Assembly: GCA_024641335.1 (NCBI GenBank)
Contig: JAHEDG010000022.1
Span: 1-43,173, forward strand
DNA: 43,173 bases
DNA from: Candidatus Zixiibacteriota bacterium
GTDB lineage: Bacteria; Zixibacteria; MSB-5A5; UBA10806
Direction of reading: 5' to 3'
Under the pieces are notes generated by a model. The model was not told the origin of the DNA and did not search any database. It was given only the letters and a program-made list of their open reading frames with translations. The translations under genes were made by a program, and so were the position numbers. Shown here piece after piece: positions 24,960 through 33,257 of the stretch (the first letter of the stretch is position 1; every line of letters begins with the position of its first letter).

Positions 24960-25271
24960 ATGCGTGCGATAATCGAAGCACAGGGAACACAGGTACCGGT
25001 CGAGGTGAATGCCAAATGCCGCGTGCCGAAATTGGATATTGAAGTCGGTCAGGTTGTCGATTTCGATAAAGTCCTTTTTCTTTCGGAAGAAGATAAGCCG
25101 GTAATCGGCCAGCCTTACATCGAGGGAGCCTCGGTAAAGGGCGAAGTTACCGCTCACGGACGGTTCGATAAGATCACGGTTTTCAAATTCAAAAAGAGAA
25201 CCAAATATCGCAAAACAACCGGCCATAAACAAAATTATACGGAAATTCTGGTCAAAGCGATAAAGCATTGA
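24960..25271 (+). CDS. rplU: 50S ribosomal protein bL21
   Basis: A 103-residue protein of exactly the L21 family length. It starts MRAIIEAQGTQVPVEV (compare the usual xYAIIExGGKQxxV), continues with GQVVDFDKVLFL, the PYIEGASVKGEV segment, and the basic C-terminal motif KFKKRTKYRKTTGHKQ with a TEI ending. It binds 23S rRNA. AGGAGG at 24950-24955 fixes the ATG at 24960. Usually rpmA (L27) follows immediately, but here the stop overlaps the bamA start and no L27 is present in the window. The GGKQ core is replaced by QGTQ, a variation in a normally conserved spot. Confidence 0.92.
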   Translation: MRAIIEAQGTQVPVEVNAKCRVPKLDIEVGQVVDFDKVLFLSEEDKPVIGQPYIEGASVKGEVTAHGRFDKITVFKFKKRTKYRKTTGHKQNYTEILVKAIKH

Positions 25272-27571
25272 TAAAAGGATTTTCGTTACTGGTATTTTTA
25301 TTGGCGGCTCCGGCCGGCGTATTGGCCCAACCCGGCGAGTTGGCCGCCGGAATTCCCCAGGAGACCTACTGGCAGCAATCGATCATATCCGTGGGTGTCG
25401 AAGGGATTACAGCCGCTGATACGTTTCTGGTATTGAACTCTTCGGGGCTGGTCGCTGGAGATATCCTGGCCCCGGGAATGGTTCAAGACGCCGTCAAGGG
25501 AATTTTCGGGCTGGGGCTTTTTTCCGACGTGGAGATAAACGCCGAGCGCGGCGATTCCGGCGTTCACCTGGTTATTAAGGTAAGAGAATACCCGAAACTC
25601 AGAAAGCTGAAATTTTCGGGCAATAAGAAAATCAAGAAGAAAAAACTTCAGGAAACAGTTACTCTTTTCGAGGGACGGCTGGCGGCGCCCAGAGAGATCA
25701 AGAATAACATCGAACGGATCAAGTCGTTATACTCCGAAAAGGGCTATCTGCTGGCTGATATCGAGCCCAGTCAGGAGCCGGTGGAAAACGATTCGGACCT
25801 GGTCGATCTCGAATTCAAAATATCCGAGGGCTCCAAGGTGAGGATCGGGCAGATCCTGTTTTCCGGAAACAAGGAGTTTACCGATAAGAAACTGCGCGGC
25901 AAGATGTCCTCGAAACAAAAAGGCCTTTTCCGTTCGGGATCGTTTGAACGTGAAAAGTACCTGGAAGATAAAGATAAAATAATAGATTTCTATAAAGAGC
26001 AGGGGTATATCGACGCGGTTATATTGAGAGATTCGGTTTGGTATTCCGACAATAAGACCCGGATGTTTATCAATATGGATTTGCGCGAAGGCCGCAGGTA
26101 TTATTACGGTTCCATGGATTGGGAAGGCAATACCCTGTTTACCGACGACGATTTCAGGGGCAAGATAAAGCTCAAAGAGGGCAAGATCTATAATCAGAAA
26201 AAATATGACGAGACCCTTTTTAAATTCCACGAGTTATATCAGGATCAGGGGTACTGGTACGCGCAGATAGAGGAAAATACCATCCCTCGCGGCGACACGC
26301 TTGATTTTCATCTGAAAATCACCGAAAACAACCCGGTTCATTTACGGCTTATAAATATAGTAGGCAATACCAAGACCCGCGAAAAAGTGATCAGACGCGA
26401 GCTTCTAATCAAGCCCGGCATGATCTTCAAGAGATCGTTATTGGGACGGTCGCTGCGAGAGGTCATGGTCCTTAATTTCTTCGGCGACGTTACTCCCGAC
26501 TGGGATATCCTGCCCAATGGCGATATAGACCTGAAAATCAAGGTTCAGGAAAAACCGACCGGTCAGTTTACCATAGGAGCCGGCTATTCTCAGCGTGATG
26601 GAATGGTGGCTACTATCGGTTTGGGAGTGCCCAATCTCTTCGGGACGGGCCAGACGGCCACGCTGAACCTCGATATGGGAAAACGAAGAAACACTTTTGA
26701 TCTTAGTTATCAGGAGCCCTGGCTTCTGGATACGCCCACGTCGCTCTACGGACAGTTCTATCTTCAGGATCGCAACTGGAACGACGCGTTTGTAGAGCGC
26801 CGGCTCGGCGGAAGTATCAGGGTTGGACGGCGTTTGCGCTGGCCGGATAACTATTTCAGGGTTTTCGCCGGATACAGGCTGGAGAATGTCGATTATTATG
26901 ATATCTCATCGAGTTATATCGAAGCCAACAGAGATAATCCGAATTCTATAGATAAGCTGAACTGGCCATTGACCACCTCGGCCGCTTCTATCACCATTCT
27001 AAGGGATTCAAAAGATTTGCCGCAGTTTCCGACGAGCGGCGCTCTGGTTTCCTGGAGAGGAGAGCTGGCCGGAACCTTGCTCGGGGGAGACTGGGATTAT
27101 TTCAAACAGGATTATACCGCGGAGTATTATAAAACTCTGATCTGGAAAGCGGTGGGTATGATCAGAGCCAGGTTCGGGGAGATCGACGGTATCCACCGAG
27201 GCGACAAGGATATTCCCTACAGCGAACGGTACGGTCCGGGCGGAGTCGATCCCGATGGGACTATCAGAGGTTATGACGACGGACAGGTGGGGCCTTATAA
27301 CAGAGGCAGGTTCAACCTGATTTATAATTTGGAACTCTCCGTGGCCGTCGCCGAGCAGCAGTTCTATGTGATTTTATTCGCCGACGCCGGGAATTCCTAT
27401 CTGGCTTTGGATGATATCAAGCTCACCAGGGGATACTATCGATCAATTGGGCCGGGCTTCAGAATAATCATACCGTTTGTGGGAGTAATGGGTTTTGATT
27501 TCGGTTACGCCTTCGACGGTCTCGATAAGGGCAAATGGAAAACCCATTTTCAGATCGGGAGAGGTTTTTAG
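25268..27571 (+). CDS. bamA: Outer membrane protein assembly factor BamA
   Basis: A 767-residue Omp85 protein. A signal peptide (about 20 residues) is followed by five POTRA repeats, roughly residues 38-110, 110-190, 190-275, 275-355 and 355-430, each with a GN/EGN turn (FSGNKKI, FSGNKEF, WEGNTLF, IVGNTKT). The rest is the 16-strand barrel with the loop-6 motif seen as IRGYDD near residue 665. It inserts beta-barrel proteins into the outer membrane. The start is TTG overlapping the rplU stop (TTGA), so it is co-transcribed with L21 unless an internal promoter exists. Confidence 0.95.
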   Translation: MIKGFSLLVFLLAAPAGVLAQPGELAAGIPQETYWQQSIISVGVEGITAADTFLVLNSSGLVAGDILAPGMVQDAVKGIFGLGLFSDVEINAERGDSGVHLVIKVREYPKLRKLKFSGNKKIKKKKLQETVTLFEGRLAAPREIKNNIERIKSLYSEKGYLLADIEPSQEPVENDSDLVDLEFKISEGSKVRIGQILFSGNKEFTDKKLRGKMSSKQKGLFRSGSFEREKYLEDKDKIIDFYKEQGYIDAVILRDSVWYSDNKTRMFINMDLREGRRYYYGSMDWEGNTLFTDDDFRGKIKLKEGKIYNQKKYDETLFKFHELYQDQGYWYAQIEENTIPRGDTLDFHLKITENNPVHLRLINIVGNTKTREKVIRRELLIKPGMIFKRSLLGRSLREVMVLNFFGDVTPDWDILPNGDIDLKIKVQEKPTGQFTIGAGYSQRDGMVATIGLGVPNLFGTGQTATLNLDMGKRRNTFDLSYQEPWLLDTPTSLYGQFYLQDRNWNDAFVERRLGGSIRVGRRLRWPDNYFRVFAGYRLENVDYYDISSSYIEANRDNPNSIDKLNWPLTTSAASITILRDSKDLPQFPTSGALVSWRGELAGTLLGGDWDYFKQDYTAEYYKTLIWKAVGMIRARFGEIDGIHRGDKDIPYSERYGPGGVDPDGTIRGYDDGQVGPYNRGRFNLIYNLELSVAVAEQQFYVILFADAGNSYLALDDIKLTRGYYRSIGPGFRIIIPFVGVMGFDFGYAFDGLDKGKWKTHFQIGRGF

Positions 27572-27615
27572 GTTATGAGAAGAGGGAACATTAATATAAA
27601 TTTCAGGAGCGGATT

Positions 27616-28134
27616 ATGAGAAGAATATCGATACTTTTGAGCCTGATCATTCTCGGCGCGTCGGGGGTATGGGCCCAGGGCGGTAAGATCGGTTACGTCG
27701 ATTCTCAGAGGATTTTCGCCGAGCTGCCGGAGTTTCAGGAGGCCGAGGCCAAATTCGACGGAGAAGTGAAGGATTGGGAAGCCCAGGCTACGGCCATGAA
27801 AGAAGTGGTCGACAGCATGATTGTCGAAAGAGACAAAAACTCCCTGGTCTGGTCAATGGCCAAGAAGAACGAGGTGGAGACGTTATTAGCCGCCAGACAG
27901 GACAGCCTGCAGCGTTATCTGGATGAGACCTTCGCCCAGGGCGGAAAGGCCGAACGACGGATGGCCGAGCTCTCCAAACCGCTGAAAGACAGGGTTATTT
28001 CTATTATACGACGGCTGGCTATTGAAAATGATTACGATATGGTTTTTGATGCCGCAGTGGTCAGTATCGCGTTTGCCAAGGAAAGTCTCGATTTGACCGA
28101 TGAGGTCCTCGCCGAATTAGCCAAAGAGAAATAA
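27616..28134 (+). CDS. skp: OmpH/Skp-family periplasmic chaperone
   Basis: A 172-residue protein with a cleavable signal peptide (hydrophobic to VWAQ, about residue 21). The mature start GKIGYVDSQRIFAELPEFQEA is the OmpH/Skp hallmark, followed by a long charged helical stretch (the tentacle region) and a C-terminal strand with DMVFDAAVVSIAFA. Skp-type trimers hold unfolded outer-membrane proteins. It lies between bamA and lpxD as in many bacteria. GGAG nine bases before ATG is the ribosome site. Confidence 0.92.
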   Translation: MRRISILLSLIILGASGVWAQGGKIGYVDSQRIFAELPEFQEAEAKFDGEVKDWEAQATAMKEVVDSMIVERDKNSLVWSMAKKNEVETLLAARQDSLQRYLDETFAQGGKAERRMAELSKPLKDRVISIIRRLAIENDYDMVFDAAVVSIAFAKESLDLTDEVLAELAKEK

Positions 28135-29151
28135 ATGGCGTTTACATTAAGTCAGGTAGCCCGGGAAATCGGGGCGGAACTCAAAGGAAATCCCGACCTG
28201 GAAATAGCGGATCTGGCTCCCATAGAAACGGCCGGGCCGGGCCAGCTTTCTTATATCGCCTCCGGAAAATTCAAGAAATACCTGGCCACCACCAAAGCGT
28301 CCGCTCTCATTGTTTTTCCGGGGCTGGAAAGCGATAAGCATTCGTTGCTGGTAGTTGGCGATCCATATCTGGGTTTCGCTAAAGCGATGCGCCTTTTTTA
28401 CCGCTCTTTTCTGCCGACGACTCCGGGAAAGCATAAAACCGCGTCGATAGCAGACGATGTCGAGATTCCGAAGGATTGCTATATAGGGGAATTCGCGGTT
28501 ATTTCCAGAGGAGCGAGGATCGGCGAAGGTACGGAAATACACGCCGGTTCTTTTATCGGAGAGGATACGGTTATCGGCAAGAGCTGCAGGATACTTCAGA
28601 ACGTGACCTTAAGAGAAAGAGTAACTATCGGCGATAATGTCGTGATCTATCCCGGTGTGGTCATCGGATCCGATGGATTCGGGTATGCTCGTACGGCCGA
28701 CGGCCATCTCAAGATTCCGCAAGCCGGTACCGTCATAATAGAGGATAACGTTGAGATCGGGGCCGGGACGACTATCGATCGGGCTACTCTCGGCGAAACA
28801 GTTATAGGCAAAGGAGCGATCATTGATAATCTGGTACAGATTGCCCATAACTGCAAGATCGGTCCCGGAGCCGTGATCTGCGCCCAGGTCGGGCTGGCGG
28901 GAAGTACGATTGTCGGCAGTAATGTGATTCTGGCCGGCCAGGTCGGGGTTGCCGGACACCTGACAATCGGCGAAGGAGCGGTAATCGAGGCCCAGTCCGG
29001 CGTTGCCGGGGATGTGCCGCCCAGGGCTGTGCATTTCGGTACGCCGTCCAGAGAAGTTTATCTGGCGCATAAGATTGAGGCCGGCCTGAACCGTCTGCCG
29101 GATCTGATCATACGGTTAAAGAAACTCGAAAGACTGATAGAGGACAAATAA
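28135..29151 (+). CDS. lpxD: UDP-3-O-(3-hydroxyacyl)glucosamine N-acyltransferase LpxD
   Basis: A 338-residue enzyme that adds the second acyl chain in lipid A synthesis. An N-terminal uridine-binding domain (about 1-100) has [14 protein letters not shown] and the [12 protein letters not shown] segment. A left-handed beta-helix of hexapeptide repeats covers about 100-310. SDGFGYA is at 179-185 and the catalytic H238 is in [10 protein letters not shown]. It starts right after the skp stop. The gene shows that the organism makes lipid A; lpxA, lpxC and fabZ are not in the window. Confidence 0.96.
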   Translation: MAFTLSQVAREIGAELKGNPDLEIADLAPIETAGPGQLSYIASGKFKKYLATTKASALIVFPGLESDKHSLLVVGDPYLGFAKAMRLFYRSFLPTTPGKHKTASIADDVEIPKDCYIGEFAVISRGARIGEGTEIHAGSFIGEDTVIGKSCRILQNVTLRERVTIGDNVVIYPGVVIGSDGFGYARTADGHLKIPQAGTVIIEDNVEIGAGTTIDRATLGETVIGKGAIIDNLVQIAHNCKIGPGAVICAQVGLAGSTIVGSNVILAGQVGVAGHLTIGEGAVIEAQSGVAGDVPPRAVHFGTPSREVYLAHKIEAGLNRLPDLIIRLKKLERLIEDK

Positions 29152-29169
29152 CATTATTATTCGGCGGGA

Positions 29170-29187
29170 ACCCGATCAGGGTCATTT
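29170..29187 (+). terminator. Weak hairpin after lpxD
   Basis: ACCC (29170-29173) can pair with GGGT (29179-29182) around GATCA, followed by CATTTT. The stem is short and the T-run broken, so it is only a weak candidate for ending the bamA-lpxD unit. Confidence 0.2.
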
Positions 29188-29231
29188 TCGTTTAGAATCC
29201 CGATATTGAATTTTGACCAAAAGGAGACAAA

Positions 29232-29561
29232 ATGACAAAAATAGTAGAGTTGACCGAAGCCAATTTCGATAGCGAAGTGAAGAAGGCCGAACTGCCGGTT
29301 CTGATAGATTTCTGGGCTACCTGGTGCGGCCCTTGCAAAATGATCGCCCCTTTCGTGGATGAAGCCTCGACCGCTTATGACGGCCGTTTGAAAGTAGCCA
29401 AAGTAGATGTGGACAACAATCAGAAGATCGCCTCGGAATTCGCTATCATGTCGATTCCGGCGCTTTTATTTTTCAAGAATGGCCAGGTTGTAGATCAGGT
29501 AATTGGAGCTGTTCCGAAAAAGATACTGTTTGATAAAATCGATAAGATTCTGGCGTCATAA
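29232..29561 (+). CDS. trxA: Thioredoxin
   Basis: A 109-residue classical thioredoxin. The active site is WCGPC at residues 31-35, within FWATWCGPCK; the cis-proline is in MSIPALLFF near residue 76, and a G-A/V-x-P-K element closes the domain. It reduces protein disulfides in the cytosol. AAGGAG at about 29220-29225 precedes the ATG. The stop overlaps the next gene's start (TAATG), which links it to the CoA-binding protein. Confidence 0.96.
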   Translation: MTKIVELTEANFDSEVKKAELPVLIDFWATWCGPCKMIAPFVDEASTAYDGRLKVAKVDVDNNQKIASEFAIMSIPALLFFKNGQVVDQVIGAVPKKILFDKIDKILAS

Positions 29562-29980
29562 TGTCTGATTTCAAGAACCTGGATACGGTAAAAAAAATCT
29601 TGCGGGACTACCGGACCATCGCCGTGGTCGGACTTTCGGATAAGCCTGACAGGCCAAGCCACAGGGTGGCTGCCTACCTGCAGTCGAAAGGATATAAAAT
29701 CGTTCCTGTTAATCCGCGCATTTCCGGCGCTCTTGGCGAGGACGCTTACCCTGATTTGGTTTCGATACCGTTCGGAATCGATGTTGTGGATATATTCCGG
29801 AAGAGCGAAGATGTCCCGCCGATAGTCGAAGAGGCTATTGCCAGGGGAGCTAAAGCGGTCTGGCTGCAGGAAGGAGTAATCAGCCCGGAAGCGGCGGCCA
29901 AGGCGGCTACAGCCGGGCTCGATGTGGTGATGGATTTGTGTATGTTAAAGGAGCATGTCAAAAATGAAGGCGATAAATAA
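29561..29980 (+). CDS. CoA-binding domain protein (YccU-like)
   Basis: A 139-residue Rossmann-fold protein. The sequence TIAVVGLSDKPDRPSHRVA and the GYKIVPVNPRI segment match the stand-alone CoA-binding family (as in the N-terminal domain of succinyl-CoA synthetase alpha and YccU). VDIFRKSEDVPPIVEEAIARG and KAVWLQEGVISPEA are later conserved segments. Biochemical function is not established for the family. It is coupled to trx upstream and overlaps the rhodanese gene. Confidence 0.88.
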   Translation: MSDFKNLDTVKKILRDYRTIAVVGLSDKPDRPSHRVAAYLQSKGYKIVPVNPRISGALGEDAYPDLVSIPFGIDVVDIFRKSEDVPPIVEEAIARGAKAVWLQEGVISPEAAAKAATAGLDVVMDLCMLKEHVKNEGDK

Positions 29981-30380
29981 CAATTTTCTGTTCTTATCCG
30001 TACTGACGATTATGATGGTCTTCGGATTCTTATTTTCCTGCGGCAAAGGGACGGCGCTTGTCAATGTTGATCCGGCCAAAGCGGATATGATGATAAAAAG
30101 CGATAATCCGCCGGTTCTCATAGATGTCCGATCGGCCGAGGAATTTACCGGAGAACTGGGCCATATCCCTGGAGCCCGTCTGATACCGTTGCCGGATCTT
30201 CGGGATAGCCTGAGTGTGATAGGAACGTTCGGCGATCGCGATCTGCTTATAGTTTGCAGATCGGGGCGCAGATCGACATTGGCCGGGAATCAGTTAATGG
30301 ATTCCGGTTTTAAGAGCGTTTATAATTTGCGGGGCGGGATGAATGCCTGGATTCAATATGGCGGAGATATCGAAAAATAA
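29964..30380 (+). CDS. Rhodanese-like domain lipoprotein
   Basis: A protein of about 138 residues. The N-terminus is a lipoprotein signal peptide ending in a lipobox (LFSC, then GKG), so it is membrane-tethered in the periplasm. The rhodanese domain has LIDVRSAEEF and the active-site loop VCRSGRRST with the catalytic Cys. Such domains carry sulfane sulfur or act in redox sensing. AAGGAG at 29948-29953 is ten bases before ATG 29964 and only one before ATG 29955, so 29964 is chosen. It overlaps the previous gene by 17 bases. Confidence 0.85.
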   Translation: MKAINNNFLFLSVLTIMMVFGFLFSCGKGTALVNVDPAKADMMIKSDNPPVLIDVRSAEEFTGELGHIPGARLIPLPDLRDSLSVIGTFGDRDLLIVCRSGRRSTLAGNQLMDSGFKSVYNLRGGMNAWIQYGGDIEK

Positions 30381-30516
30381 TGAGAATCTCGACGTCGATT
30401 TAGAGATTCTGAAACCAGGGACAGTATGTCCGAACTGCGGCTTTTTGAGGCTTGTCTTCGAAGGGTCGTTTGTTTTTTGCGGTCTTTGCGGTTACGGCCA
30501 AAAGAGATGCGGCTGA
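30358..30516 (+). CDS. 52-residue zinc-ribbon microprotein
   Basis: An ATG at 30358 opens a 52-codon frame ending TGA at 30514-30516, overlapping the rhodanese end by 23 bases in another frame. The product has an acidic N-terminus (NNENLDVDLEIL) followed by CPNCG (residues 24-28) and CGLCG (41-45), with one more Cys near the end. The two CxxCG knuckles 13 residues apart form a standard four-Cys zinc ribbon. It is too ordered to be chance. No strong ribosome site is seen, so translation may be coupled to the rhodanese gene. The function is unknown; such ribbons often bind nucleic acid or other proteins. Confidence 0.6.
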   Translation: MAEISKNNENLDVDLEILKPGTVCPNCGFLRLVFEGSFVFCGLCGYGQKRCG

Positions 30517-30641
30517 TAGAATTTGCCTGATCCGGTCCGGATCGCTTATATCAGTATTTGAGTCGAATCTCTTAATGCTTGCAGGCTATATGCTGATTCA
30601 GTATATTGATCCGGCAACAGCATACGATAGCGCGAGAAGAG

Positions 30642-31115
30642 ATGAAGATCAGGGAACCGTATAAAAAACTTCCGAAAATTGTCGAGACTTCAATCGAGTG
30701 GAACGGGGCCATGGGTTTCAAATGCAACTCCGGCTCCGGCCATGAGATACTGGCCGACGCCTCGGCTCATCATGGTGGCCAGGACGGCGGAGCCCGGCCT
30801 ATGGAACTTCTGCTTTTGGCTCTGACCAGCTGCACCGGTATGGATGTGGCTACTTTTCTTAAGAAAAGAAAAAGAGACTTGCGGGATATGAAAATATCCG
30901 CCCACGGGCGGAGAACTCCTAATCATCCTCATGTTTTCGAAACTATCACGCTCGAATATGTTTTCGCCGGATCGGATTTGACCGATGACGATATCCGCTG
31001 GGCCATAGATCTTTCCCTGGATAAATACTGTTCGGTAGCCGGAATGCTTCGCAAGGTCTGCAGGATAAATTATCATTGGAAAGTTAATAAAACCGCTCCG
31101 GGAGCAAAAGCTTGA
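30642..31115 (+). CDS. OsmC-family peroxiredoxin-like protein
   Basis: A protein of about 157 residues of the OsmC/Ohr superfamily. The two redox cysteines are C64 in LTSCTGMD and C130 in KYCSVAGML, with family segments GGARPMELLLLAL and FETITLEYVF. Family members reduce organic peroxides with thiol electrons, but this YhfA-like subtype has no proven substrate. A longer in-frame start at 30606 exists; ATG 30642 is preferred since the domain begins directly after it and GAGAAGAG lies just upstream. The stop overlaps the rhomboid start (TTGA). Confidence 0.88.
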   Translation: MKIREPYKKLPKIVETSIEWNGAMGFKCNSGSGHEILADASAHHGGQDGGARPMELLLLALTSCTGMDVATFLKKRKRDLRDMKISAHGRRTPNHPHVFETITLEYVFAGSDLTDDDIRWAIDLSLDKYCSVAGMLRKVCRINYHWKVNKTAPGAKA

Positions 31116-31939
31116 ATTATTACAGGCCCTTTTCTCAGGGAAACTACAGTGGAAACAGTATGTTTCCTCCGGCCATAAAGTGGATTCTGCTTCTTAATGT
31201 CGGCCTGTTTCTCGGTCCTCGGGTATTTTATTTCGATCTGAATACTTTTCATCAGTTGTTCGGGCTGGTTCCGGTGCGGGTATTCGGGAATTTATTCTTC
31301 TGGCAGCCGGTTACCTATCTATTCCTCCACGGCAGCACCTGGCATCTGCTGATGAATATGTTCATTTTATGGATGTTTGGCGCGGAACTGGAGCGCAACT
31401 GGGGAACTAAGGAATTTTTAAGGTTCTATTTTATAACCGGTATCTGCGCCGGGCTGGTGAATGTGCTATTCGCGGCTTTTAATCCGGCCGCCCGATATAT
31501 ACCGATAATCGGCGCATCGGGAGCGATTTACGGTATCCTGGTGGCGTACGCTGTACTATTCCCCGACAGGCTGGTTTATATCTATTTTCTGATCCCGGTC
31601 AAAGTTAAGTTCATGGTGATTTTTCTGATAGTTATAGAATTTTTATCGACTTATAAACCCGACGGGGTGGCGCATTTCGCCCATCTGGGGGGCGCCCTGA
31701 TGGGGTTCGTCTACCTGAAATATAACCTAAGATGGCGGTTTCGACGATGGTCTCCGGTTGACCTTATGCGTAGAATAAAAGCCGAACAAATGGCTAAAAA
31801 AAGAGAAGCCGGGGAAAAGATCATGGACGAGGTAGACGCTATCCTGGACAAAATAAATCAAGTCGGCTACGAAAATCTCAGCCGCAAAGAGAAAAAAATC
31901 CTGGAAAAAGCCTCGGACAAGCTATCCGATCACCAATGA
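31112..31939 (+). CDS. Rhomboid-family intramembrane serine protease
   Basis: A 275-residue protein with six membrane helices in the first 205 residues. The catalytic Ser is S136 in GASGAIYG and the catalytic His is H191 in HFAHLGG. The HGSTWHLLMNMFILWMFG segment carries the conserved His and Asn of the oxyanion region. The C-terminal 70 residues are cytosolic, basic and helical (LMRRIKAEQMAKKREAG, then a helical hairpin), a common rhomboid extension. The start is TTG overlapping the osmC stop. Substrates are unknown. Confidence 0.9.
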   Translation: MNYYRPFSQGNYSGNSMFPPAIKWILLLNVGLFLGPRVFYFDLNTFHQLFGLVPVRVFGNLFFWQPVTYLFLHGSTWHLLMNMFILWMFGAELERNWGTKEFLRFYFITGICAGLVNVLFAAFNPAARYIPIIGASGAIYGILVAYAVLFPDRLVYIYFLIPVKVKFMVIFLIVIEFLSTYKPDGVAHFAHLGGALMGFVYLKYNLRWRFRRWSPVDLMRRIKAEQMAKKREAGEKIMDEVDAILDKINQVGYENLSRKEKKILEKASDKLSDHQ

Positions 31940-32024
31940 TATTTAAATATCCGGGACTTTTGGCCGATTAATATCTTATGCCCCGCGTACAGCGATGGCT
32001 GCCTGATTCCAAAGGGAGGGGATT

Positions 32025-33119
32025 ATGAAAAAAATAATTGTTGCCGAAGGGTCCTCGACTATAAAAAGTGTCGCAGATTCGTTGTTGCGGCAGCATGGGT
32101 ATGATGTGGTGTGTACGTCCGACGGCCTGCAGGCCTGGGAAGCGGTTCAGGCCAATCGGCCGGATCTGGTCCTGGCCGGAATAGGGCTTTCCGGTATTTC
32201 AGGTCTGGATCTTTGCCGTCAGATGTCCGGCGATCAGAACGCCAAACAGATTCCTGTCGTGCTTATGATTAGTGTCAAAGATAATATTTCCGAGGATCAG
32301 CTGTCCCGGATCGGCGCCAGCGAACGTCTGAAAAAACCGTTTTCCCCCCGCGATCTTCTGGAAGTTGTGAAAAAATTAATAGGTGAGGGCGAAAAAGTCG
32401 CCCAAGCATCTGGCACTACAAATGTTACCAAGTATAAAGCGGATGTTCTTTCCACAACTCGTCATTTGAACAGTTCTGAAAAAGAGGTTTATAACCTGGA
32501 CTGGTCGGACCTGGTGGATACGAAAGATATCGATACGAGTGAACCGGAGAAGGTTGCCACGCTGGGCCAATCCGATAATGATAATGATAATGACAATGAG
32601 CTTTTAATCAATAATGATCAATTCGGCCTTGTAGGCGCCGATTTCGAGACAGACGCTCCTGTTAAAGCTCCGGCGAAAGAGGATGATGACGAAGATTATA
32701 ATTGGTTTATCGGAGAGATGAAAAGGGAGATGGAAGGCGGACCCCGTCCGGCTGATAAATCGGAGAAGCCGGCGGAATCAAAACCGTCCCAGCCGGAAAA
32801 GGCTCCGGCCCCACCCGAAAAAGAACTTAATTTCGAGGATTTCGGAGCCAATGACGGAGGCGCTTCGGTCCTTAATCTGGACGAGCCTATAGCAGATGAA
32901 ATAATCGATGATGTTACCGATGAAGTTCCCGACCAGGTCGCCAATACTGTAGCGAGCCAGGTTGAGAATCTGGCTGCCGAGGTAAGCGGCCGGGAATTAT
33001 CCGAAGATGAAATCTCGAAGATCGCCGATAAAGTTACAGAGAATCTGGCTTCGGCCATAAGCTCCACTCTGGATAAAGATAATATCATTCAGGCGATAAA
33101 GTCGATTCTGGAAAAATAG
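32025..33119 (+). CDS. Degenerate (pseudo-)receiver-domain protein with acidic linker
   Basis: A 364-residue protein. Residues 1-120 have the full outline of a response-regulator receiver domain and keep the conserved Lys (KKPF, K104). However, the phospho-acceptor position is G52 (DLVLAGIGL in place of DLVLLDIML), and the acidic pair near residue 7 is reduced to A7-E8. It therefore cannot be phosphorylated in the usual way. Residues 120-300 are low-complexity, acidic and proline-rich, including a DN repeat. A C-terminal helical region (about 310-364) has SEDEISKIADKVTEN and may mediate assembly. There is no DNA-binding domain. AAAGGGAGGGG upstream is the ribosome site. It is monocistronic, with no kinase beside it. 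Confidence 0.8.
   Translation: MKKIIVAEGSSTIKSVADSLLRQHGYDVVCTSDGLQAWEAVQANRPDLVLAGIGLSGISGLDLCRQMSGDQNAKQIPVVLMISVKDNISEDQLSRIGASERLKKPFSPRDLLEVVKKLIGEGEKVAQASGTTNVTKYKADVLSTTRHLNSSEKEVYNLDWSDLVDTKDIDTSEPEKVATLGQSDNDNDNDNELLINNDQFGLVGADFETDAPVKAPAKEDDDEDYNWFIGEMKREMEGGPRPADKSEKPAESKPSQPEKAPAPPEKELNFEDFGANDGGASVLNLDEPIADEIIDDVTDEVPDQVANTVASQVENLAAEVSGRELSEDEISKIADKVTENLASAISSTLDKDNIIQAIKSILEK
32574..32597 (+). repeat. In-frame GATAAT-type tandem repeat
   Basis: Three GATAAT units and one GACAAT lie in tandem, encoding Asp-Asn four times. Unit length is six bases, so slippage would change the linker length without shifting the frame. Confidence 0.7.
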
Positions 33120-33227
33120 TTCGTTTTATTGCGCCATATAGCGTTGGTTTACGCGAAATATACATGACTTGATATGTGGGGATAATTCCGGGTTTTTTAT
33201 AATTATCGGGAATATCAGTCTTTACTG

Positions 33228-33257
33228 TTGCTTCCATCATGGTCATTTTAGTATAAA
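33228..33257 (+). promoter_or_regulatory. Candidate promoter of dsbD
   Basis: TTGCTT (33228-33233) and TATAAA (33252-33257) with an 18-base spacer. It would give a 5' leader of about 150 bases. The rest of the 293-base spacer (33120-33412) shows no gene or hairpin I trust. Confidence 0.3.

Noticed and set aside
27574-27618. 14-codon frame upstream of skp with an ATGA overlap
   Set aside because: It is very short, and its start merely resembles the skp start; no ribosome site of its own.
30529-30543. Palindrome GATCCGG-T-CCGGATC after the zinc ribbon, considered as terminator
   Set aside because: The one-base centre leaves little loop and no T-run follows; the next gene is only 100 bases on.
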